The notes below the pieces were generated by a model. The model was not told where the DNA came from. It made no database searches and saw nothing but the letters and a program-made list of their open reading frames with translations. A program made the position numbers and the translations under genes. Shown here piece by piece: positions 1 to 9,788 of a stretch of DNA of 64,000 nucleotides; positions within the stretch are counted from its first letter, which is position 1, and every line of letters starts with the position of its first letter. The stretch is from Nephrocerus scutellatus (taxonomy: Eukaryota; Arthropoda; Insecta; Diptera; Pipunculidae): contig OX352761.1 in assembly GCA_947095585.1 (NCBI GenBank), forward strand, positions 36,233,260 through 36,297,259. Direction: 5' to 3'.

Positions 1-372
1 GGAAATAGGAAAAAGGCTACAATTTTCTGGATATTTCTGTCTACAATATTGGAAGTTTCTGGAAGCTTTTGATTGGGTATAAATAGAGGCGTTAGGCCGA
101 AGTAAGATTATTACTTATTAGTTGTTTGGAATTTAACCAGTGCAGTTGTAGAAGTTCTTGTAAAGTGATAAAGCTATAACCTAAGAGAATTATTGTGAAG
201 TACTAGTATCATAAGTGTTTTTGTGTACTTTGAAAAGCAATCACCATTATAAATTGTGAAATTGTGTTAATTTTATTGTTGTTCATTAAAGTTATTATTT
301 GTAAATTAATAAACTTGTGTTGTGTTTTATTTGCAAAATCCTTTACGAACTTGAAACCTTAATTTCGTAACA
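1..372 (+). mobile_element. 3' part of a Gypsy-type LTR (family A)
   Basis: This is the right-hand part of an LTR cut by the window start. It has a TATA box (TATAAATA, 78-85), an AATAAA-type signal near 309 and the terminus AATTTCGTAACA at 361-372. The reverse complement of 8725-9321 matches it over most of its length with many substitutions and indels, which shows one family in two diverged copies. No primer-binding site follows position 372, so this is the 3' LTR of an element lying to the left, or a solo LTR. The sequence directly after it (ATTGCTATATTGCTTT) recurs near 2357, so the LTR probably landed in repetitive DNA. Confidence 0.75.
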
Positions 373-916
373 ATTGCTATATTGCTTTGGCAGAGCTTGG
401 CTTTACTTTAATTCTCAAAGCAACAGCTTTTGGTTTTACTGCCTTACGGTGAGCACCATAACTATAAAATGACTTTAGTTTCTTAATCCTAAAAATTTTT
501 TTGGATTTACTTTCGGCTTTATGCATATGCGATTGTTGGAAAAAAGGATTTTTCTGAAAAAAAAAAAAAACTTAGGATGCCCCTCCCACCTAAAAGGGGC
601 GTTTCCGGAACACCACACCCACATTTGTGGGCAGTGGGCGGTGGGCTTGGGGCGTAGCCTGGAGGCGTGGCAAAAATACCGGAAAACCGTATACTGGAGA
701 TACGCCTGTAATTGCAAAATCACATAACAATTAAACTGGAGACAAAAATAAAGCAATACATTTAAAAGCACGATTTACGAGTTTAAGCGATTCAATAATT
801 AACTTTTTGGAGCTGGGCCCATAAGCTGTTCAAAATAAAGGTTACGCAGTAGATAATTTCTTAGATTATAAAGAACTTTGTTGAGAGGGGACTACATCAA
901 TTCCAATTGTCATATA
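373..916. other. Non-coding stretch with one GC-rich island
   Basis: No gene is supported here. Both strands hold short open frames (475-771 minus, 521-727 plus) with no recognisable domain. The segment 577-690 is unusually GC-rich and contains TTTCCGGAACACCACACCC followed by G-rich sequence. A similar TTTCCGGAAACTCCGCCCAC plus GGTGGGCGG pattern occurs at 8606-8670, at the edge of the foldback-like element. This suggests a shared repeat fragment. Confidence 0.5.
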
Positions 917-1026
917 AAGGGTGTTTTTTTGGGAGGTTTGTTTTTCCGATAGATGTCGTTTTATTTTATGACAGTTGTTTTGACAGCTCAAAGTGGCATT
1001 TCTACTCAGTATTGTTTGGCAAATTA

Positions 1027-1070
<44 letters not shown>

Positions 1071-1277
1071 ACATTTGTGAAAAATAGTCGTGGTAGCCAT
1101 ATGCGTTTTATCTAACAGGTGTTTTTTTAAGAGGTTGCCGATTTTTTTTTTGAATAAAACACATATAAAATTATGAAATGACCAAAATTTTTTTTTATTT
1201 GGTAGATAATTTTTTGGCATTTAACATTTAAACACAATTTCTGGCTTATGGCTACCACGACTATTTTTCACAAATGT

Positions 1278-1309
<32 letters not shown>

Positions 1310-1424
1310 CATAATGATTTGCCAAACAATACTGAGTAGAAATGCCACTTTGAGCTGTCAAAACAACTGTCATAAAATAAAACGACATCTATCGGAAAAA
1401 CAAACCTCCTAAAAAAACACCCGT
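917..1424. mobile_element. Nested palindromic MITE with internal poly(A)/poly(T)
   Basis: The outer arms, about 917-1028 and 1311-1424, are near-perfect inverted repeats beginning GGGTGTTTTTT and running to TTGTTTGGCAAA. The flanks read TATAA(A/C), consistent with a TA target-site duplication as used by Tc1/mariner elements. Inside are a long A run (about 1030-1069) and a matching T run (about 1279-1309). Inside those is a second inverted pair, about 1069-1102 and 1235-1275, containing AAAAATAGTCGTGGTAGCCA. A degenerate third copy of the outer end lies near 1120-1150. There is no coding sequence, so it is read as a non-autonomous foldback/MITE. Confidence 0.75.
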
Positions 1425-2034
1425 TATAACTTTACACGAAGCTATTATTTTTGTATGTATGAGCCGTATGTATGAGACTTTTATATTCAACAGTGGTGTA
1501 CAGAGAGTAGTAAAGTGATGTAAAGAGGAGTATAGAGGAGTAAAGGGGTGGAAAAACAAATCAAGTGGCAATTTAGGTAAACACAAATCGAATGGAAAAC
1601 GATACCACGTATTAAGGCAAAATTATAACTATTTTTGTGGTTATTAGAAAAAGGGTAGATCTGCGAAAATATACAGATCTCTACGAGGTAATAGCTGATC
1701 GAAAGTTGGGTTCCACAGATTGGTTTTTTAGGTAAATCGAACAAACAGACAGACAAAAAATTAATCTGTGAAGCAGTCGTATTTTTTGGTCAATTTGAAT
1801 TATAAATAATAATTGCGAGCCCGAAGGGCGAAGCTTATATTCAGAGGACATGAACATTTTTTCAGCAAACGTGTGTACATTTGTACGATTTTAAGCCTAA
1901 ACGTTTGCAAAGTAAAATGTGGGTTTTTCAGTTTATTTCAGAAATCGCTTATGACTGACTGACCTATCGCTTATAAATGAAACACCTACATTTAACGTTG
2001 CATACCATGAGGCTTCATAGATAAATTAGTCTTT
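1425..2034. other. Non-coding, with an inverted fragment of the 2.2/2.8-kb repeat
   Basis: No gene is seen. A purine-rich GTAGTAAAGTGATGTAAAG-type tract lies at 1505-1550. The segment about 1645-1760 is a diverged reverse-complement copy of the sequence around 2225-2330 and 2825-2925 (the AAAAACCAATC...CAGATCT...ATTTACCC pattern). Confidence 0.45.
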
Positions 2035-2250
2035 AGGGCCTTTTCCAATCAATTACTTATTTTAGAATAAACGAACAACTTGACAGCCACAAAATCAATC
2101 TACGCCAGATTTTAAAAAAAAAGAAAACATTATTTTTTGAATAAGTATGCTGGGGAGGTGACTTATTAATGGCGTCAAATAAGTAAAGTTGTTTTTTTTT
2201 AAATCTGGCGCAGATTGATTTTTTGGCTGTCAAGTTGTTTGTTTTTTCTA
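2035..2250. repeat. Palindromic repeat with arms in CTGTCAAGTTGTTCG
   Basis: The arms at about 2073-2120 and 2201-2248 are inverted copies reading AACTTGACAGCC...ATCAATCTACGCCAGATTTT and its complement. Between them sit halves of the TTTTCCAAT/AATAAGTATGCTGG MITE that is seen complete at 3901-4031. The structure looks like one MITE inside another. Confidence 0.6.
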
Positions 2251-2330
2251 AGAAACCAATCTACGGTAGATCGGATTTCCTCTCTAACAGATCTTGATAT
2301 TTTGGAAGATTTACCCCTCTTTTCATTAAA
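2202..2330 (+). repeat. Direct repeat, copy 1
   Basis: About 125 bp, starting AAATCTGGCGCAGATTGATT and ending in ATTTACCCCTCTTTT, recur in the same orientation at 2803-2925 with scattered differences. An inverted relative lies at about 1645-1760. No coding potential is seen. Confidence 0.6.
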
Positions 2331-2604
2331 TAAAACAACAACACATGCAACAAAACAATTGCTATATTGCTTTCAACAAAATGAGTTAGGTATTTTTTGT
2401 GGTTAACGGCTGATTAAAGCAACAGCAAAAACTATCCAAATTTTGGTAAATTTTTTGTTTCATGTGTTTGCCAACCTATCCATATATAATTTTTAAAAGT
2501 CGACTCTTGGTTAAATATTCTTAACCAAAAATTTTTTTTGGTCTGGTCTGGTCTATCCAATGTGTTGTTGTTGTAATTTTTATTTTTTTGTTGAAAGCAA
2601 TATA

Positions 2605-2784
2605 AGCCGTATTTTTAATTGCCGAGGAACAACAACAATTGCACTGTCGAATTCCTTCTTTGGACCTGCTGTTTGGCTGGTTTTGGCTGGTTTTGACATT
2701 CGAATTCCGAACTCGCTCGGCAATAAAATGCAGCTATAGCATGTGTTGTAATTCCTTATTCCTCGGCAATAAAATACAGCTTAT
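2605..2784. repeat. Palindromic MITE family C, copy 1 plus fragment
   Basis: Inverted ends of the type AGC(C/T)GTATTTT(A)ATTGCCGAGG frame 2605-2735. The core carries GCTGGTTTTGGCTGGTTTTG and ACATTCGAATTCC. A second partial end (ATTCCTTATTCCTCGGCAAT) lies at 2745-2784. The same family occurs at 2938-3072 and 4520-4717. Confidence 0.6.
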
Positions 2785-2802
2785 GTTGAGTTGGAATTGA
2801 GA

Positions 2803-2925
2803 AAAAATCTGGCATAGATTTTTTTTGCTGTCAAGTTGTTCGTTTTCCCTAAAAAACCAATCGACGAATGATTGAAAACCTCTCACAGATCTGTAAATTT
2901 AGGCAGATTTACCCTTCTTTTTTCC
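2803..2925 (+). repeat. Direct repeat, copy 2
   Basis: Second copy of the 2202-2330 repeat. It keeps CTGTCAAGTTGTTCGTTTT, AAAAAACCAATC and CACAGATCTG, with small indels relative to copy 1. Confidence 0.6.
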
Positions 2926-2937
2926 ATCATTTATAAG

Positions 2938-3072
2938 TGTATTTTATTTGCTGAGGAATAACGAATTCGAATGTCAAAACCAGAAAAACAGCAGGTTTTC
3001 TTATTCCACAGAAGGAATAAGATAGTGCAATTGTTGTTGTAATTCCTTATTCCTCGGCAATAAAATACAGCT
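2938..3072. repeat. Palindromic MITE family C, copy 2
   Basis: The left end GTATTTTATTTGCTGAGGAAT and right end ATTCCTCGGCAATAAAATAC are inverted copies. The core contains TTCGAATGTCAAAACCAG and AACAGCAGGTTTTC, as in the other two copies. Confidence 0.6.
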
Positions 3073-3900
3073 AATATCTGACGTCATTTTGCTTGGCAGG
3101 TGGCAAAATTATCATTCGATTTGTGTTTACTGAAAGCACTGTGATTTTTCTTTATGAATACACATTCAACAAAACAATGTAAACAAAAGATTCTCGCTTT
3201 TCGTGATCGATTCGTAAGTGTGGATGGGATGTATTGCGTGGAACTGTACTTAATTATATTGCATGTGTGCCTTGTTATGACTGAGCCCCGGCGTGTAAAG
3301 CGTGTGTCGTGTCGCATGTGGGGCATGTGATGTGCGTAAAACTTCGCTTCTCATCGGGATTGCTGAATATTATTTTTTTAATCTGACTCAAACTACAAAC
3401 TGACTTTTATACATCAATCCTTGTGAGTCCCTGCACACACACTCACACAGAAAAGCGCACTGACCAGTGCCGACACTGTGGATTTTATCAATCTTAGACT
3501 TTCCTTTTTCAATGAAAAGTCTTTCTAATAGGAATACGGCTTCACTTATCTCTTGGATTGTCTTTGCTACTCGCTGTAGTACTCTTCCAAATGTAAATTA
3601 ATTGCAATTGGCAGCAGATTTTTTGCACAAGGATATGCAAAGTTGTTCGTCCGCCGAATCTGTCAATTGTTGGTTCTAACTTTGTCGAGACAAACTTTTG
3701 TTTTTAAAAAAAATCACTTATTTACACGTGACATACGCGTCACATACATCTTACGCGACACGCGCCACACGCGTCACAATTATTTTAAAACCAGTTCCTA
3801 CCAAAAACTTTCCACTACTATAAACACACGAGCTAATCTATCCTTCTATGGGAGTGACTACACACACCCGTGTAGATATATTTAGTTGTAATTCAGTTTA
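3073..3900. other. Non-coding, rich in ACACG/CGTGT dyads
   Basis: No gene is supported. The weak open frames at 3084-3326 (minus) and 3643-3885 (plus) have no recognisable domain. Two clusters of CGTGT/ACACG words, at 3290-3340 and 3725-3780, are partly complementary to each other, and 3430-3475 is CA-rich. This could be the ends of another inverted-repeat element. Confidence 0.35.
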
Positions 3901-4031
3901 AGGCCCTTTTCCAATTATATACTTATTTGTGGAGACATACTTATTTGAATAAGTATGCTGGCGAGGTGACTTATTAATGACGTCAAATAAGTAAGTCTCT
4001 GCAAATAAGTATCTAATTGGAAAAGGACCTT
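3901..4031. repeat. Palindromic MITE family B (TTTTCCAAT ends)
   Basis: The ends AAGGCCCTTTTCCAATTA and its complement TAATTGGAAAAGGACCTT frame about 131 bp. The internal inverted words are ATACTTATTTG and CAAATAAGTAT. Partial copies lie at 2035-2190 and 4195-4272. Confidence 0.7.
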
Positions 4032-4066
4032 CGTCGCTTTTAAGCATTTTAAGACTCAATTTTATG

Positions 4067-4420
4067 TTTTTATTTATCGTAAAATTTAATAGTATGAATT
4101 GCTTATTTTTATTTATGTTTATGGATTAATTATTTTAAAAATTAGTATCAAACCAAACATTTTATTCGAAAATTATTTTTATTTTTATATGGCCTTAAGC
4201 CCTTTTCCAATCAGGTACTTATTTCAAACTTATTGACTTATTTAAATAAGTAACTCAAGCTTTTCCAATAGTTTTCACTTACTTGTTTGGACAGCCATAT
4301 AAAAATAAAAATAATTTTCGAATAAAATTTTTGGTTTGCTCCAAATTTTTAAAAATAATTAATCTTTAAACATGAATGAAAATTAAATTATACGATAAAT
4401 AAAAACATAAACATATTTAT
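4067..4420. repeat. Long inverted repeat enclosing a MITE B copy
   Basis: The arms at about 4067-4193 and 4290-4418 are inverted copies. The words ATATGGCC, AAAATAATTTTCGAATAAA and TACGATAAATAAAAACATAA appear in opposite orientations. The centre, 4195-4272, is a short TTTTCCAAT-ended MITE relative. The whole could fold into a hairpin of more than 100 bp. Confidence 0.65.
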
Positions 4421-4519
4421 TTGTAGATTTGTAATTTTTTTGTTGTTTTAGAAATCTGCGCTCGAGCTCAGATTTTATTTCGAAAAAACGAACACGAAAT
4501 CCGAGAATCTTTTGTTTAC

Positions 4520-4717
4520 AGCTGTATTTTTTTGCCGAGCGAGTTCGTAATTCGAATGTCAAAACCAGCCAAAACCAACCAAACAGCAGGTTTTCACAAT
4601 TCCAAAGAAGGAATTCGACAGTGCAATTGTGCAAAATTACAACAACCTGCTGGTTTGCTGGTTTTGGCTGGTTTTGACATTCGAATTCCTTATTCGGATT
4701 CCAATTAAAACACAGCT
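4520..4717. repeat. Palindromic MITE family C, copy 3
   Basis: The most complete copy, 198 bp between AGCTGTATTTT and its complement. Both arms carry the TTCGAATGTCAAAACCAGCC word (about 4550-4571 and 4667-4687, inverted) and the AACAGCAGGTTTT/AACCTGCTGGTTT words. Confidence 0.65.
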
Positions 4718-4852
4718 ATAAATAACATACACATGCACTCAACTGATTGCTGAAATTTATAAATTGTGACCGAATACAATAGAAATGGAGTAGTTTAAAG
4801 TATTAAACAAAAATCGTTCAAAATATATACTATTCAAATATTTAAAAAAGAA

Positions 4853-5763
4853 ATGGATGGGAATATACACATAATAAAACTTGTAGAAATGAGGCCTGTC
4901 TTATACAAAAGAAATGCAAACCTTCGGGACCGAGAAAAATGTTGGAAGGAACTAGCAAATTTATTGAAAGTGAAAGGTTTCTTTTTTGATTGATATAATT
5001 GAAATCAGTATAATACTAATTTTAACTATTAGAGTCATGGGTCAAAAGTCGGTGGTATCTTTTACGTGAACGCTTTACTATGGAATGTAGGAATGAGGCC
5101 ACTGGAACATTCAAAAGTGATTACAAGTATTTGAAGGATATGGCATTTCTTGTCGACCACACAAGCATAGATAAATATTGTGACGACATCGTTTTTGAAG
5201 ACTTAAGTACAACGGATGTACAAATGAAACCCGAGTTCCTTGTAACATTGAAAGATATTGATGTTGAAATCGAAAGTGGAAACGAGTCCGACCATAGTTT
5301 ATTTGCGGAACTTGTCGTTGGCGAAGAAGATGATAAAGCAGAAAATCAGGTGAAAGAATTTGATATATCGGAATCAGTAACAAAAATTGATAAAGAAATT
5401 AATAATAAAGTCTTGGAATATGACTTTACCTGTGATCAATCTGCGAAGGAGAAGATTCGCAGTAATACACTGCAAGCAAATTTAAAAAATATTCTTTTAG
5501 ATAATAATGAAACTGAAAGCGAAAAAGACTATCAATTTAAAAAAAAATATAAACTATCATGTGGTCAAATCGAAAATCACCAACAGGCTCCTTTTGGTAT
5601 TTCTAATCAAGCTTCTAAGTATGTGCTGTCAAGTAAAGTCAATGAAAAGTCTCGCAATGAAGATGTCATTTTCGGTGAATTAGTTGCTGCTATGTTACAG
5701 CAAATGGACGAAAATAAGAACAAATCCATTAAGAAACAAATAATGAATTTACTCTTAGATTAA
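4853..5763 (+). CDS. MADF-BESS domain protein (two exons)
   Basis: A likely host DNA-binding regulator of the Adf1-like MADF-BESS class; in insects these bind DNA through MADF and other proteins through BESS. Exon 1 runs 4853-4976 and exon 2 5033-5763. A 56-bp intron, GT at 4977 and AG at 5031-5032, joins them in phase and gives 284 residues. Residues about 8-75 form the MADF domain: IKLVEMRPVLY, RDREKCWKEL, then across the junction WVKSRWYLLRERF and YLKDMAFLVDH. The middle is acidic and low in features. The last ~35 residues are a BESS motif (DVIFGELVAAMLQQMDE...IKKQIMNLLLD). The ATG at 5080 opens the longest single frame but lies inside the MADF domain, so it is not the true start. An alternative splice pair (donor 4970, acceptor 5034) is also in frame. 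Which paralogue this is remains unknown. Confidence 0.85.
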
Positions 5764-5877
5764 AGCACCATTTAAAGAACTAAATATGTATTAACAATAT
5801 ATCTATAAACTGTAATGCCGAAATAAGGTTCTTGTAGCCTTAAATATATATTGAACCACTTTTCTTTCTCTTTGAGA

Positions 5878-5883
5878 AATAAA
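5878..5883 (+). promoter_or_regulatory. Poly(A) signal of the MADF-BESS gene
   Basis: A canonical AATAAA lies 115 bp past the stop codon on the same strand, with no other gene between. Confidence 0.5.
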
Positions 5884-6138
5884 TTAAAAAGGATAGTTTC
5901 CAATAACTTTAATTATAATAATTATTAGTGGGCAAAGTTAAGGTTTTATCGTCGTTATCATTCTCGTTTCCTGTACACTTGCTAAAATCTGAGACCATGG
6001 GAAAAAATTATGATTATAAATAGCGATTTTGTTAGTGATCTCGTATTTAGTTCGTATACGTATACGAGTTTTCCAGTTTATTCCATTGGCAACTGCCTCT
6101 TCATCTAGCTATTCCAAGAGTCAACTGTAAAATTTATA
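5884..6138. other. Intergenic, nothing recognised
   Basis: AT-rich sequence between the MADF-BESS 3' end and the mariner insertion. A small palindrome, CGTATACGTATACG, lies near 6053-6066. No gene or repeat relationship was seen. Confidence 0.4.
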
Positions 6139-6994
6139 CAGGGTGTCTGAGACCAAGTGTTACCAAATGAAAACGCTGTAATTTTTTTAATTTTGATTAT
6201 TTTTTATTGAAATTTCGTGGAATATGTTGAAAACATATTACATTTTATGAAAAACATGTTACTGCTCGATATGACCTCCTTGGGCTCTGATTATTTGATT
6301 CAGTCTTCCATAGAAAGCATTGCATGCTGACCGAACGTGGGCTTGCGGAATTTTATTCCATTCTCGAACAAGAGCTGACTTCAATGCATCAACACTTTCG
6401 TATTTTTTAGTGGACACCTTACTCTCCAAAATGGACCATATGGAGAAATCCATGGGATTCAAGTCTGGTGAATATGGTGGCCATTCTTTCGACGAAATCA
6501 GCCGCGGAACGCAATTTTGTAAAAATTGCTGTGTCGCTCGAGCTTTGTATGACGGTGCCGGATCTTTTGGCGGTACACCTCTTGGTTTACCTGGACTCCA
6601 TGTTCGATGATAACCAGAGGAGTGCGTCCATCTGCAGTCACTGCAGCCCAAACCATAACATAAGCTGGTGATTGCTTGTGTCCAAATTATCGTTGGACTT
6701 GTGCTCTAACTAAACACGATCATTTTTTTTATTCACATACTGTTGAATGGTGAAAATTTTGTCATCAGAAAAGACAATTTTTGGAATCTCATCACGTTCG
6801 GCCAAGGCCTTCAATGCTCGTGTTCTTTCAAGCCTAACTTTTTTTTTGTGCCTCCGTAAGATCTTGAGCAGTAACATGTTTTTCATAAAATGTAATATGT
6901 TTTCAACATATTCGACGAAATTTCAATAAAAAATAATCAAAATTAAAAAAATTACAGCGTTTTCATTTGGTAACACTTGGTCTCAGCCACCCTG
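6139..6994 (-). mobile_element. Decayed Tc1/mariner transposon with long TIRs
   Basis: Terminal inverted repeats begin CAGGGTGTCTGAGACCAAGTG at 6139 and end with the complement at 6994. They run for about 130 bp each and are flanked by TA (6137-6138 and 6995-6996). The interior carries minus-strand transposase fragments. At 856 bp it is shorter than the usual ~1.3 kb, because the helix-turn-helix N-terminus is missing. Confidence 0.9.
6259..6800 (-). pseudogene. Mariner-family transposase, broken
   Basis: This is the catalytic part of a DD(E/D) transposase, read on the minus strand in at least three frames. The N-proximal piece, about 6800-6725, has FSDDKIFTI with the first catalytic Asp. 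The next piece, in another frame at about 6640-6560, reads MVWAAVTADGRTPLV. The C-terminal open frame 6651-6259 holds DPAPSYKA (second Asp), SPDLNPMDFSIW (third Asp) and a normal C-terminal helix region. About 32 residues lie between the last two Asp as read, slightly short of the mariner spacing, perhaps through small deletions. Frameshifts and a stop near 6700 separate the pieces. The DNA-binding N-terminus is absent, so the protein cannot be functional. Confidence 0.85.
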
Positions 6995-7223
6995 TATTTA
7001 TTTTATATCTATTTTATTTTAGATTAAATCTTAAATTTGAAAACTGTACTGTACAAGTTAAATCTCTCAACCAGTGTATTAGCCTATCCTATTTCATATA
7101 CTCATACCACTATTTTTTTGGGCTAAAGTGCGTTTTACCGAATATAAAGTTACGGCTTTCGGACTCCCATGGAGCTGAAAGCCCTTATTGAACAGACTTC
7201 AAAAACAGTTGTTTCTTGTTTCT

Positions 7224-8611
7224 CGAAAATTCCCTATCAAGGAGAGAGGGGGTTTTAGTTTTTTGAGCACTTTTTTGAAAAATGCATTTTTCTAAGTGGT
7301 TTGATGGATGTTAGGGGGTTAATTGGTATCATATAAAAGGAAATAAAAATTTTTGAGTTATTTAAGGAAAAGTGAATTTTTCTAATTGGTTTGATGGATG
7401 TTAGGGGGTTAATTGGTATCAAATAAAAGTTCAGCAGGGGGCGTGTGCAAAAGAGGGCGGGCCTAAATATTGGTATCAAATGAAAGGTGAAAATTTGTAC
7501 TACATAACTGCATAATGCGCGTGACCCAATTCTTATTTAATAAAACTACAAGAGATGCTATGATTCCCTCGCTTATTTTGTTTATATTCAGATATGAGTT
7601 TTTCCTTTTAAAAGGCGTTTTTGAACATTATGGACACACTGTAAAGTAACGTGCGCTCAATTAATTTATATTTAGATAGGAGTTTTTCCTTGACAAAGGC
7701 CTTTTTGTAAATTATGCACATACTGTAAAAAAAATCAGTTTTTCAGTTTTTTGGCTCTACTACTGGCAAGGATGGTTTATTTTTTTCATTGATACCTATA
7801 TTAATTTTTGCTACCAATTAACCCCTTAAGCTCCTTTAAATAACTTAGAAAGTCGTAACCGCGTAAAACCTATAATGCACTTTGCTATATAACACATGTT
7901 TTTGTATGGGAAAAACTCAATCATTTGATATTTTACTCAAATATATGAAAAACCACGTGAACCAGGTACAACTTGATCAAACTTCTGTTTTAGCTGGCGT
8001 ACGCTCATAAAAAAAGTACGGCCGTGTAGAAATAATTATCACCTTTCATTTCATACCAATATTTGGCACCGCACACTTTTGAATTTGCCCCCTGCTGAAC
8101 TTCAATGTGAAAGTCATTTTTTGGCTCTAACTCTGTCGAGGGGGGTTGCACTGGACCAAATATTTTATATGAAGGAAGGTATTTTTATTACCTTTGATAT
8201 GATACCAATTAATTGTTACACATACCTGTTCTTATATGTGAATAACTAAATCATATGATATTTCACTCAATTATATGAAAAACCACATGAACCAGGTACA
8301 ACTTGATCAAACTTCCGTTTTAGCTGGCGTACGCCCATAAAAAAAGTACGGTCGTGTAGAAGTAATTATCACCTTTCATTTCATACCAATATTTGGGCCC
8401 GCCCACTTTTGAACACGCCCCCTGATGAACTTTAATGTGAAAGTCAGTTTTTGGCTCTAACTCTGTCCCGGGGGGTTGGATTGGACAAAATATTTTATTA
8501 CCTTTTATTTGATACCAATTAACCCCATAACATCCATCAAACCACAAAGAAAAATGCATTTTTAAAAAAAGTGCTCAAACACCCCCTCTCTCCATAAAGG
8601 GGAATTTTCCG
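7224..8611. mobile_element. Foldback-like element with ~115-bp inverted ends
   Basis: The left end, 7224-7345 (CGAAAATTCCCT...GGAGAGAGGGGGTTTT...TTGGTATCA), is the inverse of the right end, about 8497-8611 (TGATACCAATTAACCCC...CCCCCTCTCTCC...GGAATTTTCCG). Inside are two head-to-tail copies of a ~93-bp piece with GGTTTGATGGATGTTAGGGG (7295-7430). A direct repeat of about 330 bp also lies inside (about 7900-8210 and 8230-8540), both copies with CCAGGTACAACTTGATCAAA and TTTTAGCTGGCGTACGC. Further inverted pieces lie at 7435-7495. No open frame resembles a transposase, so it is non-autonomous. Confidence 0.65.
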
Positions 8612-8724
8612 GAAACTCCGCCCACATTCCCGGGGGGGTGGTTGATAGGCGGGAGGTGGGCGGGGAAAAGTTCAAAATTCCTTAAAATTCCTTAAAACAC
8701 ATATTTGCCTTTTTTTGTATATAC

Positions 8725-9321
8725 TGTTACGAAATTTAGGCATTCGAGCTCGCAAATGATTTTGCGTATAAAACACAATAAAAGTTTATTAATTTATAAA
8801 TTACATTTAATTTAATTAATTAATTAATTTTCTAAGTACACATAAACACTTATTACAACAACACTTGTATTTCACTATAATTCTCTAAGGTGGTAGCAGT
8901 ATTTCTTTACAAGAACTTGAATGGTTCAATTCCAAAAAACTAATGAATTATCTGCAGCGAGCGCCACCATTTATACTCATGGAAACGTTTCCAGAAACTT
9001 CCAATCTTATAGACAGAATTATCCAGAAAATAATGGCCTTATTCCCTTATTTACAACTAACGATACTTATATGTAATGAGTCATCTTCTAAAAAAAAATA
9101 CATGTTCAATCATGTTCATACCCACAAACCGGATTGACCACATTTTTGACCAATACATAATGATTTTAACTTAAGGTCCGTTATATTTCAAATAATCTAA
9201 TTCAGCCTAAAAGTATGCTATAGAAAAGTGCTTGATTCTAATTCAGTGCAGTATGTACATTGCGATTTATCTTAGGATTTGAATTCCACTATCTACGCTA
9301 CTACTACTACTTTTTTTAACA
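8725..9321 (-). mobile_element. 3' LTR of a Gypsy element (family A)
   Basis: 597 bp with TGTTA...TAACA ends. Read on the minus strand it has a TATA box (complement at 8970-8975), AATAAA-type signals and the same terminus as the LTR at 1-372. On its right (upstream in element sense) lies a purine-rich GGTGGGGG tract and then an integrase tail, which identifies it as the 3' LTR. The rest of the element is gone, replaced at 9520 by satellite DNA. Confidence 0.8.
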
Positions 9322-9519
9322 TTACCCCCACCTTAATTCTGTTCGTCCCGAGCAGGTTCAGCACTCCTTCTGATGTTGTGAAACTGTCGATGTGAACAGC
9401 TTTCATTTTACATCTGGGGCTTTGTTGGATTTGATATACTACACCATTAATCCTCTTAATGATCTTGTAAGAGCCTTCCCAACTTTGCTGTAGTTTTGGA
9501 GATTTACCTTTCTTCTTTT
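9322..9519 (-). pseudogene. Gypsy Pol C-terminus (integrase tail) fragment
   Basis: About 60 residues are readable on the minus strand: SPKLQQSWEGSYKIIKRI, NGVVYQIQ, CKMKAVHIDSF, then LLGTNRIK. This is the GPY/F-like tail of Gypsy integrases that ends just before the 3' LTR. The frame continues into the LTR for about 12 codons before TAG. It is cut at about 9519 by the satellite and no other Pol sequence is present. Confidence 0.8.
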
Positions 9520-9788
9520 AGGATTTATCAAGCGATTCGCATGAAATTAGAAATGTAGGACTAAGATGCGACTATAAGACTTCTGGAATGTGATCATTAT
9601 GGTCTGCAATTTCGGCAAAAAAGCAATTTCTCAACTGATTCGCATGAAATTCGGTATGTAGGACTAAGATGCGACCATAAGACTTGTTCCTAATGAAATT
9701 CTGGAATGTGATTATATTGGTCTGGAATTTTGGGAACAAAGCAAATTCTCAAGCGATTCGCATGAAATTTGGAATGTAGGACTAAGAT
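9520..9788. repeat. ~118-bp satellite, left block
   Basis: About two and a half tandem units built on GCGATTCGCATGAAATT, GTAGGACTAAGATGCGACT and GGTCTGGAATTTCGGGAACA. The block continues at 15631 after the LTR-element insertion, and the two sides join inside one unit at the duplicated AGAT. Confidence 0.85.

Noticed and set aside
475..771. 98-codon minus-strand frame near the left edge
   Set aside because: It is low in complexity (Phe and Asn runs from A/T tracts), crosses the GC-rich repeat island and has no domain.
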